Assembly (NCBI GenBank): GCA_016285515.1 | Contig: JAEEQW010000018.1 | Span: forward strand, 1 to 43,091 | Origin: Bacteroidales bacterium | GTDB lineage: Bacteria; Bacteroidota; Bacteroidia; Bacteroidales; BM520 | Direction of reading: 5' to 3' | DNA: 43,091 nt | Shown: piece after piece, positions 1 to 8,526 of the stretch | Layout of the letters: each line of letters begins with the position of its first letter | Numbering within the stretch: the stretch's first letter is position 1 | Notes under the pieces: generated by a model | Told to the model about the DNA's origin: nothing | The model's database searches: none | The model's input: only the letters and a program-made list of their open reading frames with translations | Position numbers and translations under genes: made by a program

Positions 1-1466
1 GATAAGGTCGTTACATGGTAAAAAGAAATCCATAGAGGCGTGACCTCTATGGATTTCTGTATTTCATCAAGAACAGCAAAGAGTTCTTCGATTTTGGCGA
101 CGATACGGAGTTGCTCATTGATAGGAGGAAGCGGAACAACAAGTTTATCTAACAATCCAGAAGATAGACCTTGAAGTCCTATTCCTTTACCATGTATTCT
201 GTCCTTCCATTTATAGAGCATTAGAATATATAGATAAAGAATCTGGCAAACATTCCCTTTAGCCCTTAACCTATGAATATGATTTTGAATACAAATGTCA
301 TAATCAAAGTTCCAGATGGCAGCTCGCCCGATGTCACCTCCTTCACATACTAACAAATCTCCTTTGGTAATGGTACACTTCTCCAACTCAGAATCCTTAA
401 AAAACATCTCTTTTACTTCGGAAAAATCAAAGCAATTCCAATACACATTGGAAGTTGTAAGATAGGGTTTCAACAGACCTTCCTGGGATTCAGACTTGTT
501 CAATGCCTTGCCAGTATTATGCTGAAATAGACTTCCTAATGTTGTCCAACACCAACTATTTGGCAGTTGGTTGGTATCATGCGCGTTATCACAAGGAACA
601 AACTTTGAATTGATGCGCTTCAAAAGCTCTATGGCTGGCTCATCATTAGGGTCTTGTGGAACAAGTTTACCGTGGATGGCGAGGTCAAGAATCTTGGACT
701 TCGCCTTTTGTACTGATTCATTTAAGTCTTCCTTGTCATCATCCAATACTTCAATTACAGAGAATAATTTCCTTATCTCGGTGACAATTCTATTTTGCTC
801 CTCAATTGGGGGGAGTGGAATAAGTAACGTAGTGAATATTTCTTTATTTACTCTCTGCTGACCGACAACACCTTTAAATTCCTTTGTCCCCTCAAAGAGA
901 TACCATTCTGACTGGAAAAGATACAAGAAGAACTCTATATTTACACAATACCCACGAAGAACCGTAAGTTCTGTTGTTCCTGCGCCTATTCCATTAGGCA
1001 AGTCATAGAATATAGTTGATTTTCTATTTTCAAAACATGGCGAGATTTTTGCAATGCCAATATCTCCATTTTTGAAATGGCTGTACCCTTTCCTTATTTC
1101 TCCCCAAGGTCTTGTCTCAAAAGAGTGGGCGTAACCGAAGCCATCATCCACACAAGCCATCGGGATAAATCCACTTTGTGTATCGTCTGGAACGTCGTTC
1201 TTGGGATTCAATTCAAAAATGTCCGAGACTTGGCACCACTCCCAGCTCTCAGGTACTTCAAACGGCACGTTCTCATAATGGGGCGTATCAGAAGATTTAG
1301 CAGATTTTTTGCTGCGCTTAATCTTACCTTCCTTGATTAAGCGTTCTTTCTCTGCACGAATACGCTCCAGCAATACTGATGCTGGCTCATCGTTAGGGTC
1401 TTGGGGAACGAGTTTGCCACGGATGGCAAGGTCGAGTATCTTCTGGCGTAACTTCTTTGTGTCCAT
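1..1466 (-). CDS. hsdS: Type I restriction-modification specificity subunit HsdS (partial, 3' end outside window)
   Basis: HsdS supplies the DNA sequence recognition of a type I restriction-modification complex (HsdR2M2S1). The frame opens at the ATG at 1466, one base after the stop of the preceding gene, with GGAGG about 5 bases upstream. It stays open to the window edge, about 488 codons. The two-half architecture is clear. A conserved segment at residues 1-35 (ILDLAIRGKLVPQDPNDEPA) recurs near residues 258-290 as ILDLAIHGKLVPQDPNDEPA. Each target-recognition domain is followed by the usual PLPPIxEQxRIV helix start, near residue 217 and again near residue 446. The second half ends with a coiled-coil-like EELFAVLDEIQKSIE, so the natural C-terminus should lie very near the window edge. 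It is the last gene of the operon and would pair with the HsdM and HsdR encoded upstream. Family assignment is secure; the recognised DNA sequence cannot be read from the protein. Confidence 0.93.
   Translation of the reverse strand, partial: MDTKKLRQKILDLAIRGKLVPQDPNDEPASVLLERIRAEKERLIKEGKIKRSKKSAKSSDTPHYENVPFEVPESWEWCQVSDIFELNPKNDVPDDTQSGFIPMACVDDGFGYAHSFETRPWGEIRKGYSHFKNGDIGIAKISPCFENRKSTIFYDLPNGIGAGTTELTVLRGYCVNIEFFLYLFQSEWYLFEGTKEFKGVVGQQRVNKEIFTTLLIPLPPIEEQNRIVTEIRKLFSVIEVLDDDKEDLNESVQKAKSKILDLAIHGKLVPQDPNDEPAIELLKRINSKFVPCDNAHDTNQLPNSWCWTTLGSLFQHNTGKALNKSESQEGLLKPYLTTSNVYWNCFDFSEVKEMFFKDSELEKCTITKGDLLVCEGGDIGRAAIWNFDYDICIQNHIHRLRAKGNVCQILYLYILMLYKWKDRIHGKGIGLQGLSSGLLDKLVVPLPPINEQLRIVAKIEELFAVLDEIQKSIEVTPLWISFYHVTTL
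20..58 (-). terminator. Hairpin with T-run inside the 3' end of hsdS (terminator-like, or recombination scar)
   Basis: A perfect 15-bp inverted repeat (arms 24-38 and 44-58, 5-base loop) is followed on the minus strand by a run of T, as in an intrinsic terminator. It lies within the open hsdS frame, in the last visible codons. A terminator near the end of hsdS would be sensible, but a hairpin still inside the coding frame is unusual. An inversion junction or assembly artefact cannot be excluded. Confidence 0.4.
634..1442 (-). repeat. Direct repeat pair within hsdS (conserved regions of the two half-subunits)
   Basis: Bases 634-695 and 1381-1442 match at about 53 of 62 positions. They encode the same LDLAI(R/H)GKLVPQDPNDEPA block at the start of each half of HsdS. 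This is the usual internal duplication of type I specificity subunits, here with high nucleotide identity that could support recombination between target-recognition domains. Confidence 0.8.
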
Positions 1467-1467
1467 A

Positions 1468-2592
1468 TCAATCCTCCTTGCTTTCTTCATACTCCAGAAT
1501 CCATTGTTTCACCTTTGACTGAAGGGTGGCTTTATCCGGAATACATAGTTCGTATGACGTAGCGTAAACATTGGCATCTTCTGGCAAAGTCAGTTCCACA
1601 AGAGCATCGTCTTTGTCCTTACATAGGAGGATACCTATTGTGGGCTTTTCAAAAGCCTCTTTAACATGTCGGTCATAGTAGTTGACATACATTTGCATCT
1701 GACCAAGGTCTTGGTGCGATAGGTCACCTGCCTTCAAATCCACAAGGACATAACATTGAAGCAGACGATTATATAACACCAAATCTACATAGAAGTGCCT
1801 TTCGTTGAATGTAAACTTCTTCTGTCTTGCTTCGAACAAGAAACCCTTTCCCATTTCAAGCAGGAAATCTTGTAGTTTGCTGATGATTGCCGATTCCAAA
1901 CTTGATTCACTGAAACTGCTGTCACGATATAGTCCGAGGAACTCTAACGTAAGAGGGTCTTTTATGATGTCTTTTGGTTTTTCTATCGTTTGCCCTTCCT
2001 GTGATAGGCGCATTACTTCCTCTTTATCACGACTCAAAGCCAGACGTTCATAGAGGCTTGCCCCATATTCGCGTTTCAGTTGGCGCACACTCCAGTCTTG
2101 TTTCTGACATTCAATCTCGTAGAAACGACGTTCCTCGTTATCCTTGATACGCATGAGTACCAAATAATGAGACCAAGAGAGTGTGAATGACAGAGGCGTT
2201 TCAGATTTTCGAGACGGCGTTTCGGAAATATCAAGAGAATGATTGTCGGAATTGGGTAAACACTGTTTTTCTTTTCCGTCTTGAATTGGGTAAACACTGT
2301 TTACCGAATTTGAATATATCACATAGAAACGCCTACATAACTTTAAGTTCTCTTCAGACCACCCTTGTCCATATTTGTTTGTCAAACGAGCAGATAGGTT
2401 TTTTAGAATGAACTTACCATATTGAGCCCTTTGTTCTCCTTGCTGCTCATCCTCGACAATATATTGACCAACACCATAATATGTGTAAACCATTGTTGTG
2501 TCAATAGCAGTCTTAACCCTTTTGTGAGCAAGGTCAATCAATGCGGATATGCGCTCAAACAGAGCATCTTCCCTTAACTGTATATCATTCAT
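1468..2592 (-). CDS. DUF1016/YhcG-family PDDEXK nuclease domain protein in the hsd operon
   Basis: The 374-residue protein has the two-part YhcG layout. Residues 8-94 form the helical DUF1016 N-terminal domain, which resumes at residues 134-190 (LSWSHYLVLMRIKD onward). Residues 235-350 carry a PDDEXK-type nuclease fold, with the core FYVDLVLYNRLLQCYVLVDLK: D270, D285 and K287, then Q296/Q299 in the next helix. Between them, residues 95-133 form a low-complexity linker with SETP repeated. Such proteins are often encoded inside type I restriction loci and are thought to act as accessory or Holliday-junction-like nucleases; the exact role is not settled. The start ATG follows the hsdM stop by 2 bases, and the stop is 1 base before hsdS, so it belongs to the operon rather than being a later insertion. 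Nuclease activity is inferred from the motif only. Confidence 0.88.
   Translation of the reverse strand: MNDIQLREDALFERISALIDLAHKRVKTAIDTTMVYTYYGVGQYIVEDEQQGEQRAQYGKFILKNLSARLTNKYGQGWSEENLKLCRRFYVIYSNSVNSVYPIQDGKEKQCLPNSDNHSLDISETPSRKSETPLSFTLSWSHYLVLMRIKDNEERRFYEIECQKQDWSVRQLKREYGASLYERLALSRDKEEVMRLSQEGQTIEKPKDIIKDPLTLEFLGLYRDSSFSESSLESAIISKLQDFLLEMGKGFLFEARQKKFTFNERHFYVDLVLYNRLLQCYVLVDLKAGDLSHQDLGQMQMYVNYYDRHVKEAFEKPTIGILLCKDKDDALVELTLPEDANVYATSYELCIPDKATLQSKVKQWILEYEESKED
2195..2305 (-). repeat. Short direct repeats and palindrome in the linker of the DUF1016 gene
   Basis: A 20-bp sequence occurs identically at 2249-2268 and 2283-2302. The copies are 34 bp apart, so they are read in two different frames. 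The second copy extends into a palindrome, GGTAAAC-ACT-GTTTACC (2289-2305). Next to it, an 8-bp motif at 2195-2202 and 2216-2223 produces a SETP repeat with 7-residue period. Together they account for most of the variable linker. Confidence 0.75.
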
Positions 2593-2594
2593 GT

Positions 2595-4025
<1,431 letters not shown>

Positions 4026-6728
4026 TTATGCGGTTTTTCTGTATAGTAAGAATTTCGACAAAGATACCAATGCCTCATCTGCCTGTGCTTTTCCACCAAA
4101 AGCTTTGATGAGTTGAGCAGCCCTCGTCTTGTCGTCGTCAATAATATCCTTGATGGTGCAAGCACCATTGGAAGCGATATAGTCCACAATCTGCCGGATG
4201 ATGGTTATCTGGGATTCTGTCACCGTGCGCTGCACCTGACCATACCAGAGATTGAACCGTTGCTGTGCCGAAGGATACAGGCTCTCCAAGGTCTCAATCT
4301 GATGGTTGGCGAAACGCACCAACTGAATGATATTGGTGAGTGCCTCTTTCTCCTCCTTGGTGCTATACTTCTTCACCGAATTTGGACTTACAATCGTATA
4401 ACAGTTCCACAACCGCGAGGTTTGGAACTTATTGTTGGCCATTTTTAGTTTATTCTCCAAATCTTTCAGCAAAGCGTATGTCAGCGGTTCTCCCTCGTTA
4501 TTGTATATCATACGAAGGGCCTCAATCTCGTCCTGGTGGTCATTGCAATATTGCTCGAAAGCCGAAGTGACCTCTTTTGCTTCCTCCTGAGAGAACCCTT
4601 TTGAAATGAGATTGTCTTCACCAGGCATTAGTGTCTCCACGAAACCGGCCGCAAGGATGAGCAGGTATTGACGAGCCTCGGGGTGGTGTGTCAGCGGAGC
4701 TACAAGACCTTTGCGTTCAAGGTTCGGCTCGTCAATGCTTTCATAAGTAGGCAGCGAGTTCTTTTCGAGAGCATCAAAGATTGCAGACGAAATCTCCTGC
4801 ATCCCACTATGGGCTAACCGTTGGAATTCCTCACGTTGTTTGACGGTACTCTTGTTGTAGATGCGGGCGAGTCTGGCGGCAATCAGGCGCAGGTAGTCGT
4901 CATTCACATTTCCGTGTGTCAATAACTCCAGCAATCGTTTTAGCGTGATTGTCTGTTCATCGCCACCACCGGGACTTGTCGTAGTTTTAGCACTTTCAGT
5001 AACACCAACAGCATCCACGAGGAAGAAACAATCCTTGCTGAAAGCATTGGGCGTAACATTGCGCAACTGGTCGTCGCCTATGGTTCTCACACCACGTCCT
5101 TTCATCTGGATATAGAGCGGTTCGGAAGCAACATCACGCATGAATATCAAAACTTCAAGTGGCTTTACGTCAGTACCCGTAGCCACCAGCGTACAGGTGA
5201 CTGCTATACGGAACTCCTTATCGTTTCGGAACTGTCGTATCAGTTCGTTACTGTCGCCAGAAGAGTAGGTTATTTTTTGAACGAATTTGTTGTCTGTCCT
5301 ACCAAACACCTCCTTTGCAATTGTTACGATGTTGTTCGCGTGGATTTCATTCAAAGCAAATATGAGCGTTTTGGGCAGATAATCCATATTCGGCTCGCGC
5401 TGCGGGTCGGTAAACATCTCTGTGTAGACAGCATCGCGGTATGTCTCAAGCACCAGTTTGATTTGAGCTGGGTTGATTACACTACGGTTCAGCTCTTCTT
5501 TAGAGTAGTTCTTGGTTTCTTCGTTGCGAATGGTCTCAACCTTTCCAGTATAACGTGTTTCGCGTTTCAGTTTGTCCCCCTTCAAGATGGCACCACCATT
5601 CTCGGTGGCTTCCGTTTTGATGCGATATACACGACCGTCCACATTCACACCGTCCACAATCGATTGTTCAAGGGTATAGTTCGCAACGATGTTGTTGTTG
5701 AAGAAAGCCTTTGTCTCTGGGACTGGTGTTGCGGTCAATCCAATCATCTTGGCCGTATTGAAGTATTCCAGCACTTTCTTCCAGTTGCCATAAATGGAAC
5801 GGTGGCACTCGTCAATTATAATCAGGTCGAAAAAGTTTGGCGGCAAAGTTATATTTCCTGTCAGCTGTACTTCGCTTGTGGCGGTATCAACATCGTCATC
5901 ATCATTATCGACGATTTCTTGTCCTGTAAGGAGAGAGAAAAGGCGTTGAATGGTGGAGATAACCACATTGCTGTCAGACGGTACTTTCGCTGAACGCAGG
6001 CGGTTGACAGTGTAGATGGTATTGAACGGGTCACCATTTTCTGTCAAACGGAACATTCCAAACTCACCCTCTGCCTGTTTGCCGAGATTATTGCGGTCGA
6101 CCAAGAAGAGGATGCGCTTCATCGGTGTGAAAGCTAATAAACGATATGCAGCCAAACAAGCCGTATATGTCTTACCAGCACCAGTAGCCAATACAATTAG
6201 GGCCTTCTTCTGCCCGGCACGGAAACTGCTTTCCAGCTCTGAAATGGCTTCATATTGACAATCGCGTAATCCCTTCTTCTTAAGGGTAGGCAATCCTGCA
6301 TACGGGTCATCAAAACCCAGCGTTTTGACAATTTCCTTGGGTGTGTGGATGCGGTTCAGTTCAATTAGATTTCCGTTTTTGTCGCGGAAGTCGCGAAAAA
6401 ATGTTTTTTCGCCGTTTGACTGATAGATAATGGGAAGCGGACGAGAATAAGCCTTGTAGCAGTTGGGCACACCACGAGCATATAGTTCTGCTTGTTCGCA
6501 AACCATATCGGTTGTAACATCTACCTCTTTCCGTTTTGCTTCAAGCACACCGACAGCCATTCCGTTGATGAAAAGGAAATAATCCGCTTCATGATTGCCG
6601 ATCAATAGCCCTTCACGAATAGCAGCGGCAGAGATAGTGGGCGAATAGAAATCTCTATCCACCACCTTCCAACCAGCATCGTCGAACATCTGGTCGATTT
6701 TTACTCTTGCTTTTTCTTCTGGGGTCAT
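4026..6728 (-). CDS. hsdR: Type I restriction endonuclease subunit HsdR (EcoEI-like)
   Basis: The 900-residue restriction and translocation subunit cuts unmodified DNA after ATP-driven translocation. The N-terminal nuclease domain has the PD-(D/E)xK pattern D49...E63-A-K65. The SF2 motor follows, with Walker A ATGAGKT (181-187), motif II DECH (306-309) and motif III LTATP (331-335). A helicase C-terminal half contains the ATGTDVKPLEV and QMKGRGVRT blocks, and the C-terminal part is the EcoEI-type extension that contacts HsdM. Length fits the EcoEI family, which is shorter than EcoKI. The ATG is 4 bases beyond the stop of the GIY-YIG gene. No disruption is seen, so restriction activity is expected. 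The acidic run NDDDDVD near residue 275 lies in a loop between helicase motifs. Confidence 0.95.
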   Translation of the reverse strand: MTPEEKARVKIDQMFDDAGWKVVDRDFYSPTISAAAIREGLLIGNHEADYFLFINGMAVGVLEAKRKEVDVTTDMVCEQAELYARGVPNCYKAYSRPLPIIYQSNGEKTFFRDFRDKNGNLIELNRIHTPKEIVKTLGFDDPYAGLPTLKKKGLRDCQYEAISELESSFRAGQKKALIVLATGAGKTYTACLAAYRLLAFTPMKRILFLVDRNNLGKQAEGEFGMFRLTENGDPFNTIYTVNRLRSAKVPSDSNVVISTIQRLFSLLTGQEIVDNDDDDVDTATSEVQLTGNITLPPNFFDLIIIDECHRSIYGNWKKVLEYFNTAKMIGLTATPVPETKAFFNNNIVANYTLEQSIVDGVNVDGRVYRIKTEATENGGAILKGDKLKRETRYTGKVETIRNEETKNYSKEELNRSVINPAQIKLVLETYRDAVYTEMFTDPQREPNMDYLPKTLIFALNEIHANNIVTIAKEVFGRTDNKFVQKITYSSGDSNELIRQFRNDKEFRIAVTCTLVATGTDVKPLEVLIFMRDVASEPLYIQMKGRGVRTIGDDQLRNVTPNAFSKDCFFLVDAVGVTESAKTTTSPGGGDEQTITLKRLLELLTHGNVNDDYLRLIAARLARIYNKSTVKQREEFQRLAHSGMQEISSAIFDALEKNSLPTYESIDEPNLERKGLVAPLTHHPEARQYLLILAAGFVETLMPGEDNLISKGFSQEEAKEVTSAFEQYCNDHQDEIEALRMIYNNEGEPLTYALLKDLENKLKMANNKFQTSRLWNCYTIVSPNSVKKYSTKEEKEALTNIIQLVRFANHQIETLESLYPSAQQRFNLWYGQVQRTVTESQITIIRQIVDYIASNGACTIKDIIDDDKTRAAQLIKAFGGKAQADEALVSLSKFLLYRKTA

Positions 6729-6732
6729 ATAG

Positions 6733-7584
6733 CTATCGTTTTACGACTATGCCTAACTTATTGCCGTCAGTATCCCTCCAGTCGTCCCAACCGTTGCTAG
6801 GACGACCGAGAATTATCCCACTGGCACCACTTGGACTATCCATGGGTACATCGTGCTGAAGTATTATTAATCCTTTTTCTGTTTTACAATGTTCTTCGAT
6901 AAACTTTTGGCGCGATGCTATAGGCTTGAAACTCGCAACTATCTGGCTGGCAACGATGCTACCTTTTACGAGAACAAACTGTTTTGAGTTTTCATCATAA
7001 TAGCCAATACCCTTTGCTGGACGGTCTGTTGCGTGAACATAGAACAGATGCTTTGGCTGTGGTTTTACCACAGGAGCATCAAAGATTCCGCATCCATAGA
7101 AACGAGTGAGCAACTGAATATCGCGGAAAAACACTTCCATGTCATTGACACGAAAGGGAGCGATATTTGGTTTACGTGGATTGGCACCATTGAGCAATGC
7201 GAATGATTCTACACTTTGTGCGGATTCAATACCAAGATATTCCAAGTATTTTACATCGTCTCCATATATCTTATGGCTATCTGAGACAAAGACGAGAGCT
7301 GTCTTCCAAAAATCCTTCTTTTGAACGTGGTCATTCTTACGATTGGCAAAGTCTGTCGTTTGGCCGATGTATGCTTCTGGCTTTAATGCATTGGCATCAC
7401 CAAGCAAAATATAAAAGGCAGGTTGCCCTGCTATATCTGCTATACTGTTGGCAATGTTGATTTCGTTACGTGGAATAACGTAGAGATGGCAAGTCGAGTT
7501 TGCCCCCATATAGATATTCCTAACTCCAGATAGAATGCCATCTATCAGTTCTGTGTGGATTGTGAGGGTGTTCTTTGCTTTCAT
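6733..7584 (-). CDS. GIY-YIG nuclease family protein with C-terminal DUF4357
   Basis: The 283-residue protein has a GIY-YIG-like core. FYILLG (57-62) takes the GIY place and AYIGQT (71-76) the YIG place, followed by R82 and a candidate metal-binding glutamate at E115. The first element differs from canonical GIY, so catalysis is likely but not certain. The C-terminal 60 residues, ending GIILGRPSNGWDDWRDTDGN, match the small DUF4357 domain often joined to GIY-YIG or restriction-associated proteins. The ATG overlaps the stop of the upstream XRE regulator by 4 bases (ATGA), and hsdR follows after 4 bases, so it is made together with the restriction system. It may be an accessory nuclease or a DNA-binding partner; its role in such operons is not known to me. 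Confidence 0.85.
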   Translation of the reverse strand: MKAKNTLTIHTELIDGILSGVRNIYMGANSTCHLYVIPRNEINIANSIADIAGQPAFYILLGDANALKPEAYIGQTTDFANRKNDHVQKKDFWKTALVFVSDSHKIYGDDVKYLEYLGIESAQSVESFALLNGANPRKPNIAPFRVNDMEVFFRDIQLLTRFYGCGIFDAPVVKPQPKHLFYVHATDRPAKGIGYYDENSKQFVLVKGSIVASQIVASFKPIASRQKFIEEHCKTEKGLIILQHDVPMDSPSGASGIILGRPSNGWDDWRDTDGNKLGIVVKR

Positions 7585-7796
7585 GACTTTGACTCTACTC
7601 TTATAAGTTCTGTATAGTTGACTTCCAGTAACTCTGCAATTTTCATCAATGTTTCAAGAGATGGCTGCGAAGAGTTCGTGCACCATTTGCTAACTGTAGC
7701 GGGGTTGACTCCAAGCTGTGTCGCAAGCCACTTGTTTGTGCGCTTTTTCTCGGCGAGCATCACCTTCAGTCGATTCAAATCTTTGTTCTCTTCCAT
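7581..7796 (-). CDS. XRE-family helix-turn-helix regulator of the restriction operon
   Basis: A 71-residue single-domain Cro/C1-type DNA-binding protein. The helix-turn-helix reads WLATQLGVNPATVSKWCTN (about residues 20-40 of the chosen start), followed by QPSLETLMKIAELLEV, the typical helices 4-5. An in-frame ATG 10 codons upstream is rejected because it falls at 7826, upstream of and overlapping the likely -7 promoter element (7816-7823). The start MEENKDL at 7796 leaves a short leader. It is the first gene of the operon and overlaps the next gene by 4 bases. It resembles the small controller proteins of restriction systems that delay nuclease expression, but a specific C-protein assignment is inference. 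Confidence 0.88.
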   Translation of the reverse strand: MEENKDLNRLKVMLAEKKRTNKWLATQLGVNPATVSKWCTNSSQPSLETLMKIAELLEVNYTELIRVESKS

Positions 7797-7812
7797 TTTT
7801 TGGGGATTTATG

Positions 7813-7824
7813 GTACAAAAGTAC
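7813..7824 (-). promoter_or_regulatory. -7 promoter element overlapping a GTAC palindrome (probable operator of the hsd operon)
   Basis: On the minus strand TACTTTTG (7823-7816) matches the Bacteroidetes -7 consensus TAnnTTTG about 20 bases before the XRE start. It sits inside the palindrome GTAC-TTTT-GTAC (7813-7824). A repressor bound there would block the promoter. No clear -33 TTTG is seen. Binding by the XRE protein is inferred from position only. Confidence 0.5.
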
Positions 7825-7970
7825 AAAAAAATAATGGAATTACCATCATTATACAGTAATATTTGTAATTAAAAACGCAATAAAGTGAAAATAAAACAAC
7901 TTTTATTCCTGTAAGTTACATTTTACATCCAGTAATAGCGTCATACTGACTATCCCAACCATAATTTCCA

Positions 7971-8013
7971 CGTACCAAATTACCTAGCTGGCGACACATA
8001 AACATTTGGTACG
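7971..8013. repeat. Inverted repeat, 10-bp arms, 23-bp spacer
   Basis: CGTACCAAAT (7971-7980) and ATTTGGTACG (8004-8013) are perfect reverse complements. Outside the arms a further partial match exists (ATCCCAA near 7953 against TTGGGAT after 8014), so the structure is larger and imperfect. It lies in the gene-free gap upstream of the restriction operon. Confidence 0.7.
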
Positions 8014-8027
8014 ATTGGGATACTAAA

Positions 8028-8066
8028 CAGCCGCCCAAATCCTGAAAATCGGGATTTGGGCAGCTG
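8028..8066. repeat. Inverted repeat, 15-bp arms, 9-bp spacer
   Basis: The arms 8028-8042 and 8052-8066 pair at 14 of 15 positions (core GCCCAAATCC against GGATTTGGGC). No T-run follows on either strand, so it is a poor terminator. It lies next to the inverted repeat at 7971-8013. The stretch 7825-8280 contains no credible gene and holds only these palindromes, a smaller one (AACAGAAT/ATTCTGTT, 8182-8208) and the tandem repeats at 8091-8147. Confidence 0.7.
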
Positions 8067-8090
8067 TTGGAGTATTCATGGTACGATATG

Positions 8091-8147
8091 TAATAAACCA
8101 CTTAGTAATAGTTTGCTTACTAATAAACTACTTACTAATAAAATATT
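8091..8147. repeat. Degenerate 15-bp tandem repeats (about four units)
   Basis: Units of about 15 bp with the shared pattern CTAATAAACTACTTA follow each other from 8091 to 8147. The middle units are the most alike and the last is AT-rich and decayed. The spacing is regular but the units are too short and too close together for a CRISPR. Confidence 0.55.
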
Positions 8148-8235
8148 ACAAGTAGAAAGTTTTTTGTTTCCATGCAAATAAAACAGAATGATTATTCATA
8201 ATTCTGTTATCATCACCACACAAAAATAATAATCG

Positions 8236-8243
8236 TATATTTG
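8236..8243 (+). promoter_or_regulatory. -7 promoter element in front of the ATPase remnant
   Basis: TATATTTG matches TAnnTTTG and lies 37 bases before the ATG at 8281. It suggests that the remnant gene once had its own promoter. Confidence 0.45.
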
Positions 8244-8280
8244 TCCAAATTTTCAGTCCAACTGCAAATTTGGCTAAATT

Positions 8281-8510
8281 ATGAATAACAAACTCATACA
8301 CAGAGATTTAGAAAACACACTAAAGAATGCTTTTAACTATTTTCCTGTCATTACATTAGCCGGACCGCGACAGTTGGGCAAGACAACCCTTTGCCTCTGA
8401 AAACGGATTTTGCAATTTCAGGCATCTGAACTTATAATAGAAATCAACTTGCAAAATACATTGCAGGCTTCCAATTGTTTATGCGTGTTCTGCGGATTTG
8501 CAATCCTCCT
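8281..8510 (+). pseudogene. Remnant of an AAA_14/DUF4143-family ATPase
   Basis: An ATG at 8281 opens a 39-codon frame ending at 8400. Its product has the start of an AAA_14 ATPase: an N-terminal helix and then VITLAGPRQLGKTTLCL, which contains the Walker A pattern GPRQxGKTT, and then a stop. Farther on, in another frame at about 8450-8510, LAKYIAGFQLFMRVLRICN resembles the middle part of the same family, where a helix with FxxFxRL is usual. Most of the gene is therefore deleted. An intact member of the family lies at 41291-42418 in this window. The Walker A part is clear; the second fragment is a weaker match. Confidence 0.6.
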
Positions 8511-8526
8511 GACCTTGGTTCCTTTA

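Noticed and set aside
5277..5993. Open frame of 238 codons on the plus strand
   Set aside because: Antisense shadow of hsdR; low-complexity hydrophobic translation with no recognisable domain.
7916..8101. Minus-strand open frame of 61 codons in the gap
   Set aside because: It consists largely of the inverted repeats, has no promoter or similarity I recognise, and overlaps the palindromes.
8091..8147. Possible CRISPR array
   Set aside because: Units are 15 bp, directly adjoining and degenerate, without unique spacers; no cas gene in the window.
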